Assembly: GCA_036380875.1 (NCBI GenBank)
Contig: DASVDX010000054.1
Span: 35,635-99,634 of the forward strand
Direction of reading: 5' to 3'
From: ZC4RG17 sp036380875
GTDB taxonomy: Bacteria; Actinomycetota; Acidimicrobiia; Spongiisociales; ZC4RG35
Length of the DNA: 64,000 bases
Below, in pieces: positions 41,538-50,432 of the stretch; position 1 is the first letter of the stretch, and each line of letters opens with the position of its first letter. A model generated the notes under the pieces. It did not search any database and was not told the origin of the DNA. It saw only the letters and a program-made list of their open reading frames with translations. The translations under genes were made by a program, and so were the position numbers.

Positions 41538-43241
41538 TCAGGAAGCCGCCAGGAGCTCCCGGACCTGCGCCGGATCCTCGGCAGCCAGGCACTGACGGGC
41601 CAGTTCCCGGCACGTCTCCCGGGACAGGCTGCGGATGCGGTTCTTCACGAGCGGCACAGACGGAGGGCTCATCGACAACTCGTCGACCGACAGCCCGACC
41701 AGGACCGGAGTAGCGAGCGTGTCGCCGGCGAGCTCGCCGCACACTCCGACCCAGCGGCCCCGCTCGTGGGCGGCTTCGACGACCTGGCGGATCAGCCGCA
41801 GTACCGCAGGGTGCAGGGCGTCGGCCAATGGCGCCACCACCGGGTTCGTGCGGTCGACGGCCAGTGTGTACTGGGTGAGGTCGTTGGTGCCGATGGAGAA
41901 GAAGTCCACCTCGTCGGCCAGCAGGTCCGCCATCAGCGCCGCCGACGGCACCTCGATCATCACGCCGACTTCGATGTCGGTGGCGCGTTCAGTGCCTTCC
42001 CGATCGAGTTCGCTCACGACTTCGTCGAGGACCTGGCGGGCGGCCCGCACTTCGGACACCGAGGCCACCATCGGGAACATGACGTGGACCGGCCTGCCCG
42101 GCCCGGCGCGCAGGATCGCACGGAGCTGAGTCCGAAAGATCGCCTGCTCGGCCAAGGTGAGGCGGATGCCACGCTTGCCTAGGAACGGGTTGAGCTCGGG
42201 GGCGATCTCGACCCCCGGGAGTTGCTTGTCGCCGCCGACGTCGAGGGTGCGGAACACGACCGGGCCTGTGGGGAAGTGGCTGAGGATCGCTCGATAGCCC
42301 TCCACCTGCTCCTCTTCGCCGGGGAGGTCGGGGCGGTCGAGGAACATGAACTCGGTCCTCACCAGGCCGATGCCTTCCGCCCCGGCCTCCGCGGCTCGTT
42401 CGGCTTCGTCGCTGTTGCCGACATTGGCGACCACCTCGACGGCATGACCGTCGAGCGTCGCCGCCGGCTCCCTGGCGTGGAGTGCCGCCTCGGCCCTCTC
42501 TCTTTCTCGGCGCTCGATCTCTGCTCGGGCGGCGGCTACCTCTTCCTCCGAAGGGTCGAGGAGCACGGTTCCGGCGGTCCCGTCGAGGATGGCGGTGGTC
42601 CCGTCGACTTCGGAGACTTCGCCGATGCCGACCACGGCCGGGATCCCGAGCGAGCGGGCGAGGATCGCCGTGTGCGACACCGCTGAGCCGACCATCGTGC
42701 AGAAGCCGAGGGCCATGCCTGGCGGGATCAGCGCGGTATCGGACGGGGTGAGGTCGTGGGCGACGATGATCGACGGCTCAGTCAATGTGGACAGGTCCGA
42801 CTGACCGACACCCAGCAGCTGACGCAGCAGTTGGTTGCCGAGGTCGCGGATGTCGGCGGCGCGGGCGGCGAAGTATTCGTCCTCCATCTCGGCGAACTCG
42901 CCAGCCACCCGCTCGGCAGTGTGGCTGACCGCCACCTCGGCGAACACCCCCCGGGTGCGGATCTCCTCTTCGATCGGGCCGATGAATGCCGGGTCCTCGA
43001 GAAACATGGCGTGGGCGGCGAAGATCTCGGCGGCGTCGTCGCCGACTTTGGCTCTCGTCGTTTCCTCTAGGCGTGAAAGATGTTCGGTGACGGCTCCGAC
43101 GGCGCGGCGGAAACGCTCGATCTCGGCTTCCGTGTTCGCGGGTCGTCCTTCCGGGAGGGGAGGGAGCTCGTCTCGGTGTCGGTGGATCGGCCCGACCGCT
43201 ACGCCGGCGCTGGCGGCGACGCCCTTCAGGAGTCGGCTCAT
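41538..43241 (-). CDS. ptsI: phosphoenolpyruvate-protein phosphotransferase (PTS enzyme I)
   Basis: A 567-residue cytoplasmic enzyme that autophosphorylates from PEP and passes phosphate to HPr. N-terminal HPr-binding helical domain, phosphohistidine segment GSAVSHTAILARSLGIPAV (His190), PEP-binding barrel with IGLVRTEFMFLDR, FPMVASVSEVRAARQVL, GVMIEVPSAALMADLL, FSIGTNDLTQYTLAVDR and VGVCGELAGD. It overlaps the HPr gene by ATGA. No sugar-specific EII or DhaM gene is in the window, so its acceptor system is elsewhere. Confidence 0.96.
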   Translation of the reverse strand: MSRLLKGVAASAGVAVGPIHRHRDELPPLPEGRPANTEAEIERFRRAVGAVTEHLSRLEETTRAKVGDDAAEIFAAHAMFLEDPAFIGPIEEEIRTRGVFAEVAVSHTAERVAGEFAEMEDEYFAARAADIRDLGNQLLRQLLGVGQSDLSTLTEPSIIVAHDLTPSDTALIPPGMALGFCTMVGSAVSHTAILARSLGIPAVVGIGEVSEVDGTTAILDGTAGTVLLDPSEEEVAAARAEIERRERERAEAALHAREPAATLDGHAVEVVANVGNSDEAERAAEAGAEGIGLVRTEFMFLDRPDLPGEEEQVEGYRAILSHFPTGPVVFRTLDVGGDKQLPGVEIAPELNPFLGKRGIRLTLAEQAIFRTQLRAILRAGPGRPVHVMFPMVASVSEVRAARQVLDEVVSELDREGTERATDIEVGVMIEVPSAALMADLLADEVDFFSIGTNDLTQYTLAVDRTNPVVAPLADALHPAVLRLIRQVVEAAHERGRWVGVCGELAGDTLATPVLVGLSVDELSMSPPSVPLVKNRIRSLSRETCRELARQCLAAEDPAQVRELLAAS

Positions 43242-43513
43242 GCCAGTTCGGTCTCCACCAGCGTCACAAGGGCGTCTACGGCTTCCTGGGCATCGGGCCC
43301 CTCGGCGACGATGTGGATTTCGTGGTTCTGGGAGATCGCCGCCTTGATCACCCCGAGAGGGCTCTTGGCGTCGGCGACCTCTCCATTGCGGGTGAGGTTC
43401 TGAACGGTGATGTTCGACTCGAATTCCTTCGCCTTGCGGACGAACAGCGCCGCCGGCCGGGCATGCAGCCCGACTTCATTGGTGATGACGACGGTTGCCT
43501 CGGCTCGATCCAC
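43238..43513 (-). CDS. ptsH: HPr phosphocarrier protein
   Basis: A 91-residue HPr. The active-site His17 lies in NEVGLHARPAALFVRKA, and the regulatory serine region is DAKSPLGVIKAAISQ (Ser51), a Ser46-like position, hinting at HPr kinase control if a kinase exists. GTG 43513 follows TAGGAG. First gene of the ptsH-ptsI pair, coupled by a 4-base overlap. Slightly longer than the usual 85-90 residues through extra N- and C-terminal residues. Confidence 0.96.
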   Translation of the reverse strand: MDRAEATVVITNEVGLHARPAALFVRKAKEFESNITVQNLTRNGEVADAKSPLGVIKAAISQNHEIHIVAEGPDAQEAVDALVTLVETELA

Positions 43514-43681
43514 GGTGTGCTCCTATGTCTATCGGAACGCGCGCCTGATAGTGGTTGGTCGCGGGGCGCCTTCCAAGAAGGAAGGGATACGGCGAGGAAA
43601 AGCGTCGAATCAGCTTGCCGGTCGCGTATGAAATGTATAGGGTGTTTCGCAATCGGTTGCATTCGACCGGAGGAGGAGGCG

Positions 43682-44833
43682 ATGCGACGAGGCGTGGCGG
43701 GAGCTCGGTGGTGGGCTCTGATCTCAGCGATTCTCATGTCAGTTGTCGTGGGAGCGTGCGGAGGCTCGACTTCGGAGACAACTGCCCCCACTGCGACAAG
43801 AGATACGACTGACGGAGTGGACACGGCGGCGAACGAGACGGAGGCGCCGGCGGAGACGGGCGGTGAAGCGACCGGTGAGCTCGACCAGGTCACATTCGCG
43901 CCGACGGCTCCCCTTCCGATCTACTGGCCCTACTACTACATTGCCGAGCCCCTCGGGTTCTATGAAGACGAGGGGATCGATATCGAGTTCGCCAATGTGC
44001 AAACCGCGGTCCAGCAATCGCTGCTGTCGGGAAGGCTGACTTTCTCGGGCACCGGTCTCGACTACATCCCTCAGGCGCCGACGCTCGACGATCCGCCCAA
44101 GTGGTTCATGAATGTCGACCGCTATCTGTGGGTCATGGTCACCCTGGCGGACTCGGAGTTCCAGACCGCCGCCGACCTGGCGGGGGGGCGGATCGGCATC
44201 AACGCTCCCCATGACAGCCTGGACGCCGACTTCCTGATGGGCGCCGCCGGGGTGCCCCAGGATCAATACGAGCTGATTCCAGTCGGTGAGGATCTGCAGG
44301 CGATGGTGCAACTCGAGGAAGGTGCCATCGATGCGTTCGTCACGGCGGGGGCCGTGTCGGTGGAGGCGATCCGCGACTTCACCGACACGGAGATCCGTAT
44401 CATCGAGAACGAAGCCGCCGAGAGCTTCTACAACGTCGGCAGCATGCTCCGACTCGACCAGCTCGAGGACCCCGAGCAGCGCGATCTCGCGGTTCGATTC
44501 GGTCGGGCCGTAGCACGAGGCATGGTGTGGACTTGGGAGAACCCCGAGCTCACGGGACGTCTCATCTTCGAGATGTTCCCCGAACAAGCTGAAGACGAAG
44601 AGCAGGCGATCCGACTCATCGAAGCGGGCAACGAAGCCAATCGTGGGTCGTACGAGTCTCGCGGCGAGATGGAGCTCGAGGTCTATCAAGAAATGGTCGA
44701 TCAGCACGCCGAGCAGGGGCTGATCGAGGAGTCCTACGACGCTTCGATCCTCTTCACCAACGAGCTGCTTCCTGAGATCTGGGACTTCGACGTGGAGGCG
44801 GAGATCGAGGCCGCCCGCAACTACGAAGGCTGA
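43682..44833 (+). CDS. NMT1/SsuA-type ABC transporter substrate-binding lipoprotein
   Basis: A 383-residue lipoprotein. Signal WWALISAILMSVVVGACGG, Thr/Glu-rich linker (about 25-60), then a type II PBP: TFAPTAPLPIYWPYYYIAEPLGFYEDEGIDIEFANV, GRIGINAPHDSLDADFLMGAAGV and a long helical C-terminus. The NMT1/SsuA/THI5-like group binds sulfonates, nitrate, taurine or pyrimidine precursors. GGAGGAGGCG leads into ATG 43682, and the open frame upstream (from 43313) is antisense to ptsH and ignored. The 168-base gap before it has a weak TTGCCG (43615-43620) / TATAGG (43636-43641) pair. No TPP riboswitch-like sequence seen. Confidence 0.9.
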   Translation: MRRGVAGARWWALISAILMSVVVGACGGSTSETTAPTATRDTTDGVDTAANETEAPAETGGEATGELDQVTFAPTAPLPIYWPYYYIAEPLGFYEDEGIDIEFANVQTAVQQSLLSGRLTFSGTGLDYIPQAPTLDDPPKWFMNVDRYLWVMVTLADSEFQTAADLAGGRIGINAPHDSLDADFLMGAAGVPQDQYELIPVGEDLQAMVQLEEGAIDAFVTAGAVSVEAIRDFTDTEIRIIENEAAESFYNVGSMLRLDQLEDPEQRDLAVRFGRAVARGMVWTWENPELTGRLIFEMFPEQAEDEEQAIRLIEAGNEANRGSYESRGEMELEVYQEMVDQHAEQGLIEESYDASILFTNELLPEIWDFDVEAEIEAARNYEG

Positions 44834-44852
44834 ACGGGGGCTAGATCAAGAG

Positions 44853-45623
44853 GTGGAAGTCACCATCGACAACCTGGGAAAGGTCTACACCTCCCGGGGT
44901 GGAGAGGAGGTCGTGGCACTTCGGGAGGTCTCGACTTCTATCCGGTCGGGTGAATTCGTCACTCTGGTGGGCCCGTCTGGTTGCGGAAAGACGACGCTCC
45001 TCGACATCGTTGCCGGCCTGACGCCTGCCACCGTCGGCGAGGTGAGATTCGGGTCGAACGGTGGGCAGCACCGGGTGGGCCTCGTTTTTCAGAGACCGGT
45101 GCTCCTTCCGTGGCGGACTGCCGAAGAGAATGTCTATCTCCCTGCCCAGGTCGGAACGGAACCGCCTGCCGGGGAAGACGCAGGCGAGTTGCGTCGCAGG
45201 GCGCGGGAACTGCTCGACCTCGTCGGTTTGGGGCGTTTCGCCGAGAAATACCCATGGGAGCTGTCGGGTGGAATGCAGCAGCGGGTGGCGATCGCCCGGG
45301 CACTTCTCCTTGAAGCCCACGTCATGTGCCTCGACGAGCCGTTTGCTGCTCTGGACGAGTTCACCCGCGAGCAGATGCACCTCGAGCTTCTGCGCATCTG
45401 GGAGCAGCAGGGATTCACCGCCATATTCGTGACGCACAACATCTTCGAGTCGGTTTTCTTGTCCGATCGAGTCCTCGTCATGACTCCCAGGCCGGGCCGG
45501 GTGGTCGCCGAGGTGGAGATCGACCTGCCCAGGCCACGTGAGAAGGAGATGATCGGTACGGATGTGTTCGGGGCCAACGTCCGCAAGATCCGTGACGTGA
45601 TGGCGGAGCACTGGTCGGAATGA
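44853..45623 (+). CDS. ABC transporter ATP-binding protein (SsuB/TauB-like)
   Basis: A 256-residue ATPase: Walker A VGPSGCGKTTLLDIVAGL, Q-loop LVFQRPVLLPWRTAEENVYLP, signature LSGGMQQRVAIARALLL, Walker B HVMCLDEPFAALDEFTREQM, H-loop FVTHNIFESVFLSDRVLVM. The FQ...LLPW and DEF(T/S)R signatures are typical of nitrate/sulfonate/taurine transporters. GTG 44853 is preceded by AAGAGG. It overlaps the permease start by 4 bases (ATGA). Confidence 0.94.
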   Translation: MEVTIDNLGKVYTSRGGEEVVALREVSTSIRSGEFVTLVGPSGCGKTTLLDIVAGLTPATVGEVRFGSNGGQHRVGLVFQRPVLLPWRTAEENVYLPAQVGTEPPAGEDAGELRRRARELLDLVGLGRFAEKYPWELSGGMQQRVAIARALLLEAHVMCLDEPFAALDEFTREQMHLELLRIWEQQGFTAIFVTHNIFESVFLSDRVLVMTPRPGRVVAEVEIDLPRPREKEMIGTDVFGANVRKIRDVMAEHWSE

Positions 45624-46468
45624 CGGCCGAGTTCGGGACCGACACCGGAGTGCCAGTGAGGTCGACGTTGGGCGGCGGGCGCCTCGGCGAGATGACCCGT
45701 ACCGCGACTCTCCAGGTCGGAACGCTGCTCCTCTTCTTGGGTGTATGGGAGGCTCTCACCGCCACCGGAGTGATCCCCAGCTACCTCCTGCCGCGGGCGT
45801 CTGAGGTTCTCGCCCAACTCGGTCGAGATGTAGTCGACATCGTCACGGGCGGGCCGATGTGGACCCACTTCTACACGACTCTGATCGAGATCCTGTTGGG
45901 GTTCGTCTTCTCAGTCGTCCTCGGAGTGGCCATCGGCGCCGCCCTGGCCGAGTTCAAGCCACTCCAGCGGGCGACCTTCCCGTATGTCGTGGCCGCCAAC
46001 GCCACGCCTCGCATCGCATTCGCTCCCATGATCGTGATCTGGTTCGGGTTCGAGATGGCATCCAAGGTCGTGATGGCCGTCGCCGTGGCGATCTTCCCGG
46101 TGATCGTCAACACCATGGCCGGATTCGCCGCGACCGACCGCGACGAGCTGCGGCTGATGCGGTCGCTCGGGGCGACCCGCATGCAGGTGCTGTGGAGGCT
46201 GCGAATCCCAACGGCACTTCCCTATCTGTTCGCCGGATTCGAGACGGCGATGCTCTTTGCGGCGGTCGGTGCGGTGATCGGTGAGTTCATGTCGGGCAAC
46301 GCCGGGTTGGGATACGTCACCCTGCTCGCCCAAGAGCTCTTCCGGCTCGATGATGGCTTCTCGGCGATAGCCCTTCTGTCGTTGCAGGGCTTCGTGCTGC
46401 ACCGTCTGGTCGTAATCGCACGTCGTCGGCTCGTGTTCTGGCAAGTCGAGGACTCGGTCCCGAGATAG
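45620..46468 (+). CDS. ABC transporter permease (SsuC/TauC-like)
   Basis: A 282-residue permease with six helices after a 30-residue head. The coupling loop EAA region is NTMAGFAATDRDELRLMRSLGATRMQVLWRLRIPTALPY, and FIPFAPMIVIWFGFEMASKVVM-type sequence is in the middle (APMIVIWFGFEMASK). Completes a three-gene importer with the preceding ATPase and lipoprotein. ATG 45620 is coupled to the ATPase; ATG 45692 (MTRTATLQVG) is an alternative. Confidence 0.93.
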   Translation: MTAEFGTDTGVPVRSTLGGGRLGEMTRTATLQVGTLLLFLGVWEALTATGVIPSYLLPRASEVLAQLGRDVVDIVTGGPMWTHFYTTLIEILLGFVFSVVLGVAIGAALAEFKPLQRATFPYVVAANATPRIAFAPMIVIWFGFEMASKVVMAVAVAIFPVIVNTMAGFAATDRDELRLMRSLGATRMQVLWRLRIPTALPYLFAGFETAMLFAAVGAVIGEFMSGNAGLGYVTLLAQELFRLDDGFSAIALLSLQGFVLHRLVVIARRRLVFWQVEDSVPR

Positions 46469-46491
46469 CTGTTCGATCGGAAGGAAGAGTC

Positions 46492-47436
46492 ATGGTCTCT
46501 AGAAGGATCGTTCTCGGTGGTTTCTATCGGTCGCTGCCGATGATCGCCGCCGAAGAGAAAGGCTTCTATGCCGAACGCGACCTCGAGGTGGAGTTCGCTC
46601 AGGTCACGTCGTCGATCCAGCAGGCGGAGTACCTCGCAGACGGTCGTTACGACGTGGTCCAAACCTCGCCGGACAACACAGCGAACTACCTGCTAAATGA
46701 CAACAATCCGATTGGGAGGCGAATCGAGGCCCAAGGGTTCCTCGGCTTGGACAGCGGGATGTACCTCGTCGTGGTCGCCCGTCCGGAGATCGAGTCCATC
46801 GGGGATCTGAAGGGCACCACGATCTCGGTGGACGCACCTGAGTCCGGATTCGCCTATGTGATCTACAAGATCCTGGCCAACCACGGCCTGGAACGGGGCA
46901 GGGACTATGACATCGTGCCGACCGGAGGTGTGTTCGACCGCTACATGGCGATGGTCGAAGGTGATGCCGACTTTGCGGCGACGCTCATGAGCGGCGGCTT
47001 CGAGACTCGAGCCGCGAATCTCGGCTATCGGTTACTCGATTCGGTAGCGGAGATCGCCGATCCCTACCTGGGCGTGTGGGCAGCGGCGCGTCGCGAATGG
47101 CTCGACGCCAACGAGGACCTGGTGACCGACTTCGTCAGGGCGTATCTGGACGCGTGCCAATGGGTATTCGACCCCGCCAACCGCGACGAGTGCCTCGCGA
47201 TTCTGCAGAGGCTGCCCAACACTTCTCCCGATCTCGCCGCTCAGCTCTACGAGATCCAGCTTCGGCCGGGAGTGGGGAACATCCGCGATGGCGCGATCGA
47301 TCCGGCTGGAGTCCGCAATGTCCTCGCCCTTCGCCAGGAGTTCGCTGGATTCGAGCAGCCACAGGACTTGGACGCGTTGGTTGGAGAGGGGACGCCGTTC
47401 TTCACGACCCGGTTCCTCGACCGGGCCAGGAGCTGA
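46492..47436 (+). CDS. NMT1/THI5-like binding-fold protein without signal peptide
   Basis: A 314-residue type II PBP-fold protein. It starts RRIVLGGFYRSLPMIAAEEKGFYAERDLEVEF with no signal peptide or lipobox, unlike the lipoprotein at 43682. Other family blocks: YLADGRYDVVQTSPDNTANYLL, IGDLKGTTISVDAPESGFAYVIYKIL and YDIVPTGGVFDRYMAMVEGDADFAATL. ATG 46492 follows AAGGAAGAG at a good distance, so the leaderless start looks real. It could be a cytoplasmic sensor, a THI5-like enzyme or a protein exported by another route. Placed after the SsuABC-type genes, it probably handles the same ligand. Confidence 0.85.
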   Translation: MVSRRIVLGGFYRSLPMIAAEEKGFYAERDLEVEFAQVTSSIQQAEYLADGRYDVVQTSPDNTANYLLNDNNPIGRRIEAQGFLGLDSGMYLVVVARPEIESIGDLKGTTISVDAPESGFAYVIYKILANHGLERGRDYDIVPTGGVFDRYMAMVEGDADFAATLMSGGFETRAANLGYRLLDSVAEIADPYLGVWAAARREWLDANEDLVTDFVRAYLDACQWVFDPANRDECLAILQRLPNTSPDLAAQLYEIQLRPGVGNIRDGAIDPAGVRNVLALRQEFAGFEQPQDLDALVGEGTPFFTTRFLDRARS

Positions 47437-47439
47437 TCG

Positions 47440-47832
47440 TCAGTCCGCCAGGACTGCCATCGCCGTTACTTCCACCAAGGCGTTCGGCGGCATCAGTTGA
47501 TTCACGCCCACCACGGTGCTGGCCGGGAAGTCTCGCCCGAACATCTCCTTGCGGATTTCAGTGAAGATCCGACCATTCGCCACGTCGAGCATGTAGACCG
47601 TCATCGTCACGATGTCGTCCCTGGTGCCGCCCGCCGCTTCGACACCTCGGACAACTCGCTCCAAGACCTCTCTCGACTGGGCGGCAAAGTCGCCCACCGC
47701 GTTGTAGTTGTCGTCGATCGCGCACTGGCCGGCGAGGAAGACCAGGTTGCCGACCTTCACCACGTTCGAGTAACCGAACTGCTCCGGGTTGCCCAACTCC
47801 GGCGTCTGAACGATCCGTTCAGGGTGACCCAA
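47440..47832 (-). CDS. RidA/YjgF family protein
   Basis: A 130-residue RidA-type protein (enamine/imine deaminase family): YSNVVKVGNLVFLAGQCAID, SREVLERVVRGVEAAGGTRDDIVTMTVYMLD, and the C-terminal FPASTVVGVNQLMPPNALVEVTAMAVL. The arginine that usually holds the carboxylate (R in PaRs/PvRt) is replaced: FPASTVV, so deaminase activity may be altered. TTG 47832 has GGAGGAG upstream. It converges on the binding-fold gene with a 3-base gap. Confidence 0.88.
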   Translation of the reverse strand: MGHPERIVQTPELGNPEQFGYSNVVKVGNLVFLAGQCAIDDNYNAVGDFAAQSREVLERVVRGVEAAGGTRDDIVTMTVYMLDVANGRIFTEIRKEMFGRDFPASTVVGVNQLMPPNALVEVTAMAVLAD

Positions 47833-47911
47833 TCGACTCCTCCTCTCGCTGATGCAGCGAGGCTAGCCATGCGGATTCCGGCTTTCCGTATCAGCGGACC
47901 AAGCGCGAGGG

Positions 47912-48442
47912 CTACGGCCCGGAGACTCGGTCGGCGAGAACCGCGCGCATATCTCCCTCCACCTCGATTCGCGTCTCGAACACGGCGGATCGGAGACGTT
48001 CGGCGACTAGTGGGGCGAGTTCGTCCTGCATCCGTGCCGGATCGGGCGCTTCATAGATCAGGCCTAGCCACCCACCCGGGCGCAGGATCTCCCACAGCCG
48101 CTGGATCTCGCGACTGGCTTCGGCCGCCCAGAAGACGTTCACGTTCACGGCAAATGCCTTGTCGAAGGGCGCACCCGCTCCGGAGAAGGTGGCCAGGTCG
48201 GAGCAGTCGAAGGTCACCCGACCGGCATCGAGGTGGTGCACGTTCCGGTTTCGGGCGCGCGCTATAGCCTTGTCTGACCGGTCGATGGCGGTCAGATGCC
48301 CGCCTCCGGTGAGAGCCTCGCACACGAGTACCGCCGCCAACCCGTTTCCACATCCGATCTCCAGGATCCTGTCTGCCGGTTTGACGTCGAGCAGCTCGAC
48401 GGTCCACTGGATGCGCTCTGGAACAGGGGCCACGCCTTGCAA
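47912..48442 (-). CDS. class I SAM-dependent methyltransferase
   Basis: A 176-residue enzyme: motif I RILEIGCGNGLAAVLVCEAL, acidic loop LTAIDRSDKAIARARNRN, and post-I VTFDCSDLATFSGAG, then LRPGGWLGLIYE. No C-terminal substrate domain is visible, so the target is unknown. The start is uncertain: the frame opens with TTG at 48442 (or GTG 48433), preceded in frame by residues LEPY without an ATG; no ribosome site fits well. Confidence 0.82.
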   Translation of the reverse strand: MQGVAPVPERIQWTVELLDVKPADRILEIGCGNGLAAVLVCEALTGGGHLTAIDRSDKAIARARNRNVHHLDAGRVTFDCSDLATFSGAGAPFDKAFAVNVNVFWAAEASREIQRLWEILRPGGWLGLIYEAPDPARMQDELAPLVAERLRSAVFETRIEVEGDMRAVLADRVSGP

Positions 48443-48513
48443 GTATGGCTCGAGAGCAGAGTTGCCATCGCGTGCATAGGATCGGCGATGAACCGACAGG
48501 GAGGGGTGCCCCG

Positions 48514-49149
48514 ATGGCCAACATGGTGGAAGAGATCCTCGGCCAGATCGATCCCAACGATCTCGCCGAGAGAGTCGGGACCGACCCGGAGACGGCGATG
48601 GACGCCGCCCGCAAGGCGCTCCCGGCGTTGCTCAGCGGCCTCGACCTCGAAGTGCAGGGCGGCAAAGCCGATGCTCTCGCCGCAGCCGCGCTGCAGGACC
48701 ACGACACGGGTCTTTTGGGCCAGCCCAACCCGTTGGCCAGTGTGGACCCGTCCGAGGGTCAGAAGATCCTCGGCCACATGTTCGGCGATCGACTCGGTAC
48801 GGTCGAACAGCGCCTCGGTGGCACCAGCCAGGGAGGACCGTCGATCTTCTCGAAGCTGTTGCCCATCCTCGCCCCGCTCGTGATGTCGTGGCTGGCGGGC
48901 CGTATGCGCGGCGCCGGGGCCGGCCAATCGAGCGGAGGCGGCGGAGGTGGGGGTATCGGCGATCTCCTCGGTGGAGGCGGCCTCGGCGACCTTCTCGGCG
49001 GATTGCTGGGAGGGGAAAAGGAGAGCACCAAACAATCCATGCCGGATCTCGGCGGTCTCTTCGACATGTTCGGAGGCGGTGGAGGGGACGAGGGCGAAGA
49101 GCGCGGGGGCGGCCTCCCCGATGTGGGAGACCTCTTCGGCAAGAGCTGA
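48514..49149 (+). CDS. DUF937-like protein with Gly-rich C-terminus
   Basis: A 211-residue protein: N-terminal helical DUF937 domain (about 1-130: ILGQIDPNDLAERVGTDPETAMDAARKALPALLSGLD, EGQKILGHMFGDRLGTVEQRL) followed by a hydrophobic helix (LLPILAPLVMSWLAGRM) and a low-complexity Gly/Asp/Leu tail (GGGGGGGIGDLLGGGGLGDL). Function unknown. GGGAGGGG precedes ATG 48514. The tail may be a disordered or membrane-associated segment. Confidence 0.78.
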   Translation: MANMVEEILGQIDPNDLAERVGTDPETAMDAARKALPALLSGLDLEVQGGKADALAAAALQDHDTGLLGQPNPLASVDPSEGQKILGHMFGDRLGTVEQRLGGTSQGGPSIFSKLLPILAPLVMSWLAGRMRGAGAGQSSGGGGGGGIGDLLGGGGLGDLLGGLLGGEKESTKQSMPDLGGLFDMFGGGGGDEGEERGGGLPDVGDLFGKS

Positions 49150-49155
49150 CGCCGG

Positions 49156-49938
49156 CTAGGAGGCTCGGGCACGAAGGGCGGGGCGAACGAACGCTGATGC
49201 CATGACCGCCAACGCGGATAGGTAGGCGACTCGCCCCGGCCCCAGGTCGGAGAAAGTCCGCAGCCCGGCGATGACCCCGGCGGCCGGATAGGCGACGAGC
49301 GCCAGCGAGGGAAGGAATCGGCGCTCCGGAAGCACCGCGTACCAGGCGGCCATCACGGCGAGGAAAGCGAGCCAGGCGGCGAGGAACCGCCCACCCAGGC
49401 CAGCCAGTTCGAACGGGACCAGGACCGAGGCCGCACCCGGCTCCACCCAGGCGAGGATGGCGAGTCCGGTCAAGGCCCCCGCCAACCCGAGCGCCGCCCC
49501 GGAGCGTTCGCGATCCGAAGCCACCGTCTCCGTGCCTCGCAGGGCCCCGAGCAGCCCACCCCAGAAGAGGGGCGCGGTGATGAACAGCGCCATCCACCCC
49601 CAGGCCTGCCACCGCCCGAAGTCGAACACCCCCAGATGGAGCGGGGTCGCCACGAGTGTCGGCAACGTCAAGGCGAGGCTGGCAGCGAGGAGGCTGCGGA
49701 CCTGATCGGGTGGGAGACGGACCGCCACGGCGAACACCACGGCCGATGCCAGGTAGAAACCTCCGACCAAGGCTGCCAGAGGTGGCGGTCCCAGTGCCCA
49801 CGAGAAGAACTCGCTGGTCCCGCTCGGGAACACGAGGAGCGCCGCCCCGCTGATACCGGCGGCCAAGGCCACCACGAAGAAGCCGATCCGGGCGTAGAAG
49901 ACGGCGGGGTTACGGGTGGTCTCGGCCGCGACAGTCAC
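49156..49938 (-). CDS. integral membrane protein of unknown function
   Basis: A 260-residue protein with about eight hydrophobic segments (from 17, 48, 80, 112, 150, 185, 205 and 235). No characteristic motif recognised. GTG 49938 gives MTVAAETTRNPAVF. Transcribed convergently with DUF937 (6-base gap). Confidence 0.65.
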   Translation of the reverse strand: MTVAAETTRNPAVFYARIGFFVVALAAGISGAALLVFPSGTSEFFSWALGPPPLAALVGGFYLASAVVFAVAVRLPPDQVRSLLAASLALTLPTLVATPLHLGVFDFGRWQAWGWMALFITAPLFWGGLLGALRGTETVASDRERSGAALGLAGALTGLAILAWVEPGAASVLVPFELAGLGGRFLAAWLAFLAVMAAWYAVLPERRFLPSLALVAYPAAGVIAGLRTFSDLGPGRVAYLSALAVMASAFVRPALRARAS

Positions 49939-49986
49939 AGCCGGCCACCTTAGACCCTGCCCCCGACACCGAAAGGGGGGATTCCC

Positions 49987-50373
49987 TCAGTCCCCCCAGA
50001 CGGGAGGCGGTTCGACCGTGTTCTCCGTGAACTGCCAGTACTCCCGCAGGCGGCGGCACAGGCCGGACTCGTCGAACTCGAGCAGGAGGCATCCGGCCAG
50101 GGTCACCGGGGCGCCCTCGACCGACATGTTGGTCCAGAACTCCGCCGCCACTCGCCGGCCGTCGCCGAAAGGCTTTCCCATGCGGACCGACACGTCGCCC
50201 TGAGAGGCGGTGACTCCCGCCCAGTAGTCACGAACCCCGTCCTTGCCCCGGTGCGGCTCGCCGTAGATGTTGTCCAGATACTCGGCGTCCTCCGTGAACA
50301 ACGCCGCGGCCGCCTCCGGATCCCGTTCTTCCCACGCCCGCCGGTAGGCCTCCAACCATTCGTCAATGCCCAT
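49987..50373 (-). CDS. NTF2/SnoaL-like fold protein
   Basis: A 128-residue SnoaL-like cone-fold protein: IDEWLEAYRRAWEERDPEAAAALFTEDAEY, YGEPHRGKDGVRDYWAG, and the final strands ending in YWQFTEN. Such domains act as isomerases, dehydratases or ligand-binding proteins; no catalytic set stands out. ATG 50373 has a perfect ACAGGAGG site. Confidence 0.82.
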   Translation of the reverse strand: MGIDEWLEAYRRAWEERDPEAAAALFTEDAEYLDNIYGEPHRGKDGVRDYWAGVTASQGDVSVRMGKPFGDGRRVAAEFWTNMSVEGAPVTLAGCLLLEFDESGLCRRLREYWQFTENTVEPPPVWGD

Positions 50374-50432
50374 GCGACCTCCTGTCTCGTCCGGCGAGCA
50401 TAGAGGCCGGACCAAGCGTCTCCACCGGACGG

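Noticed and set aside
43514..43681. TPP or other riboswitch upstream of the NMT1-type operon
   Set aside because: No conserved TPP motifs; only a weak 6-base stem (43569-43585) and a weak promoter-like pair.
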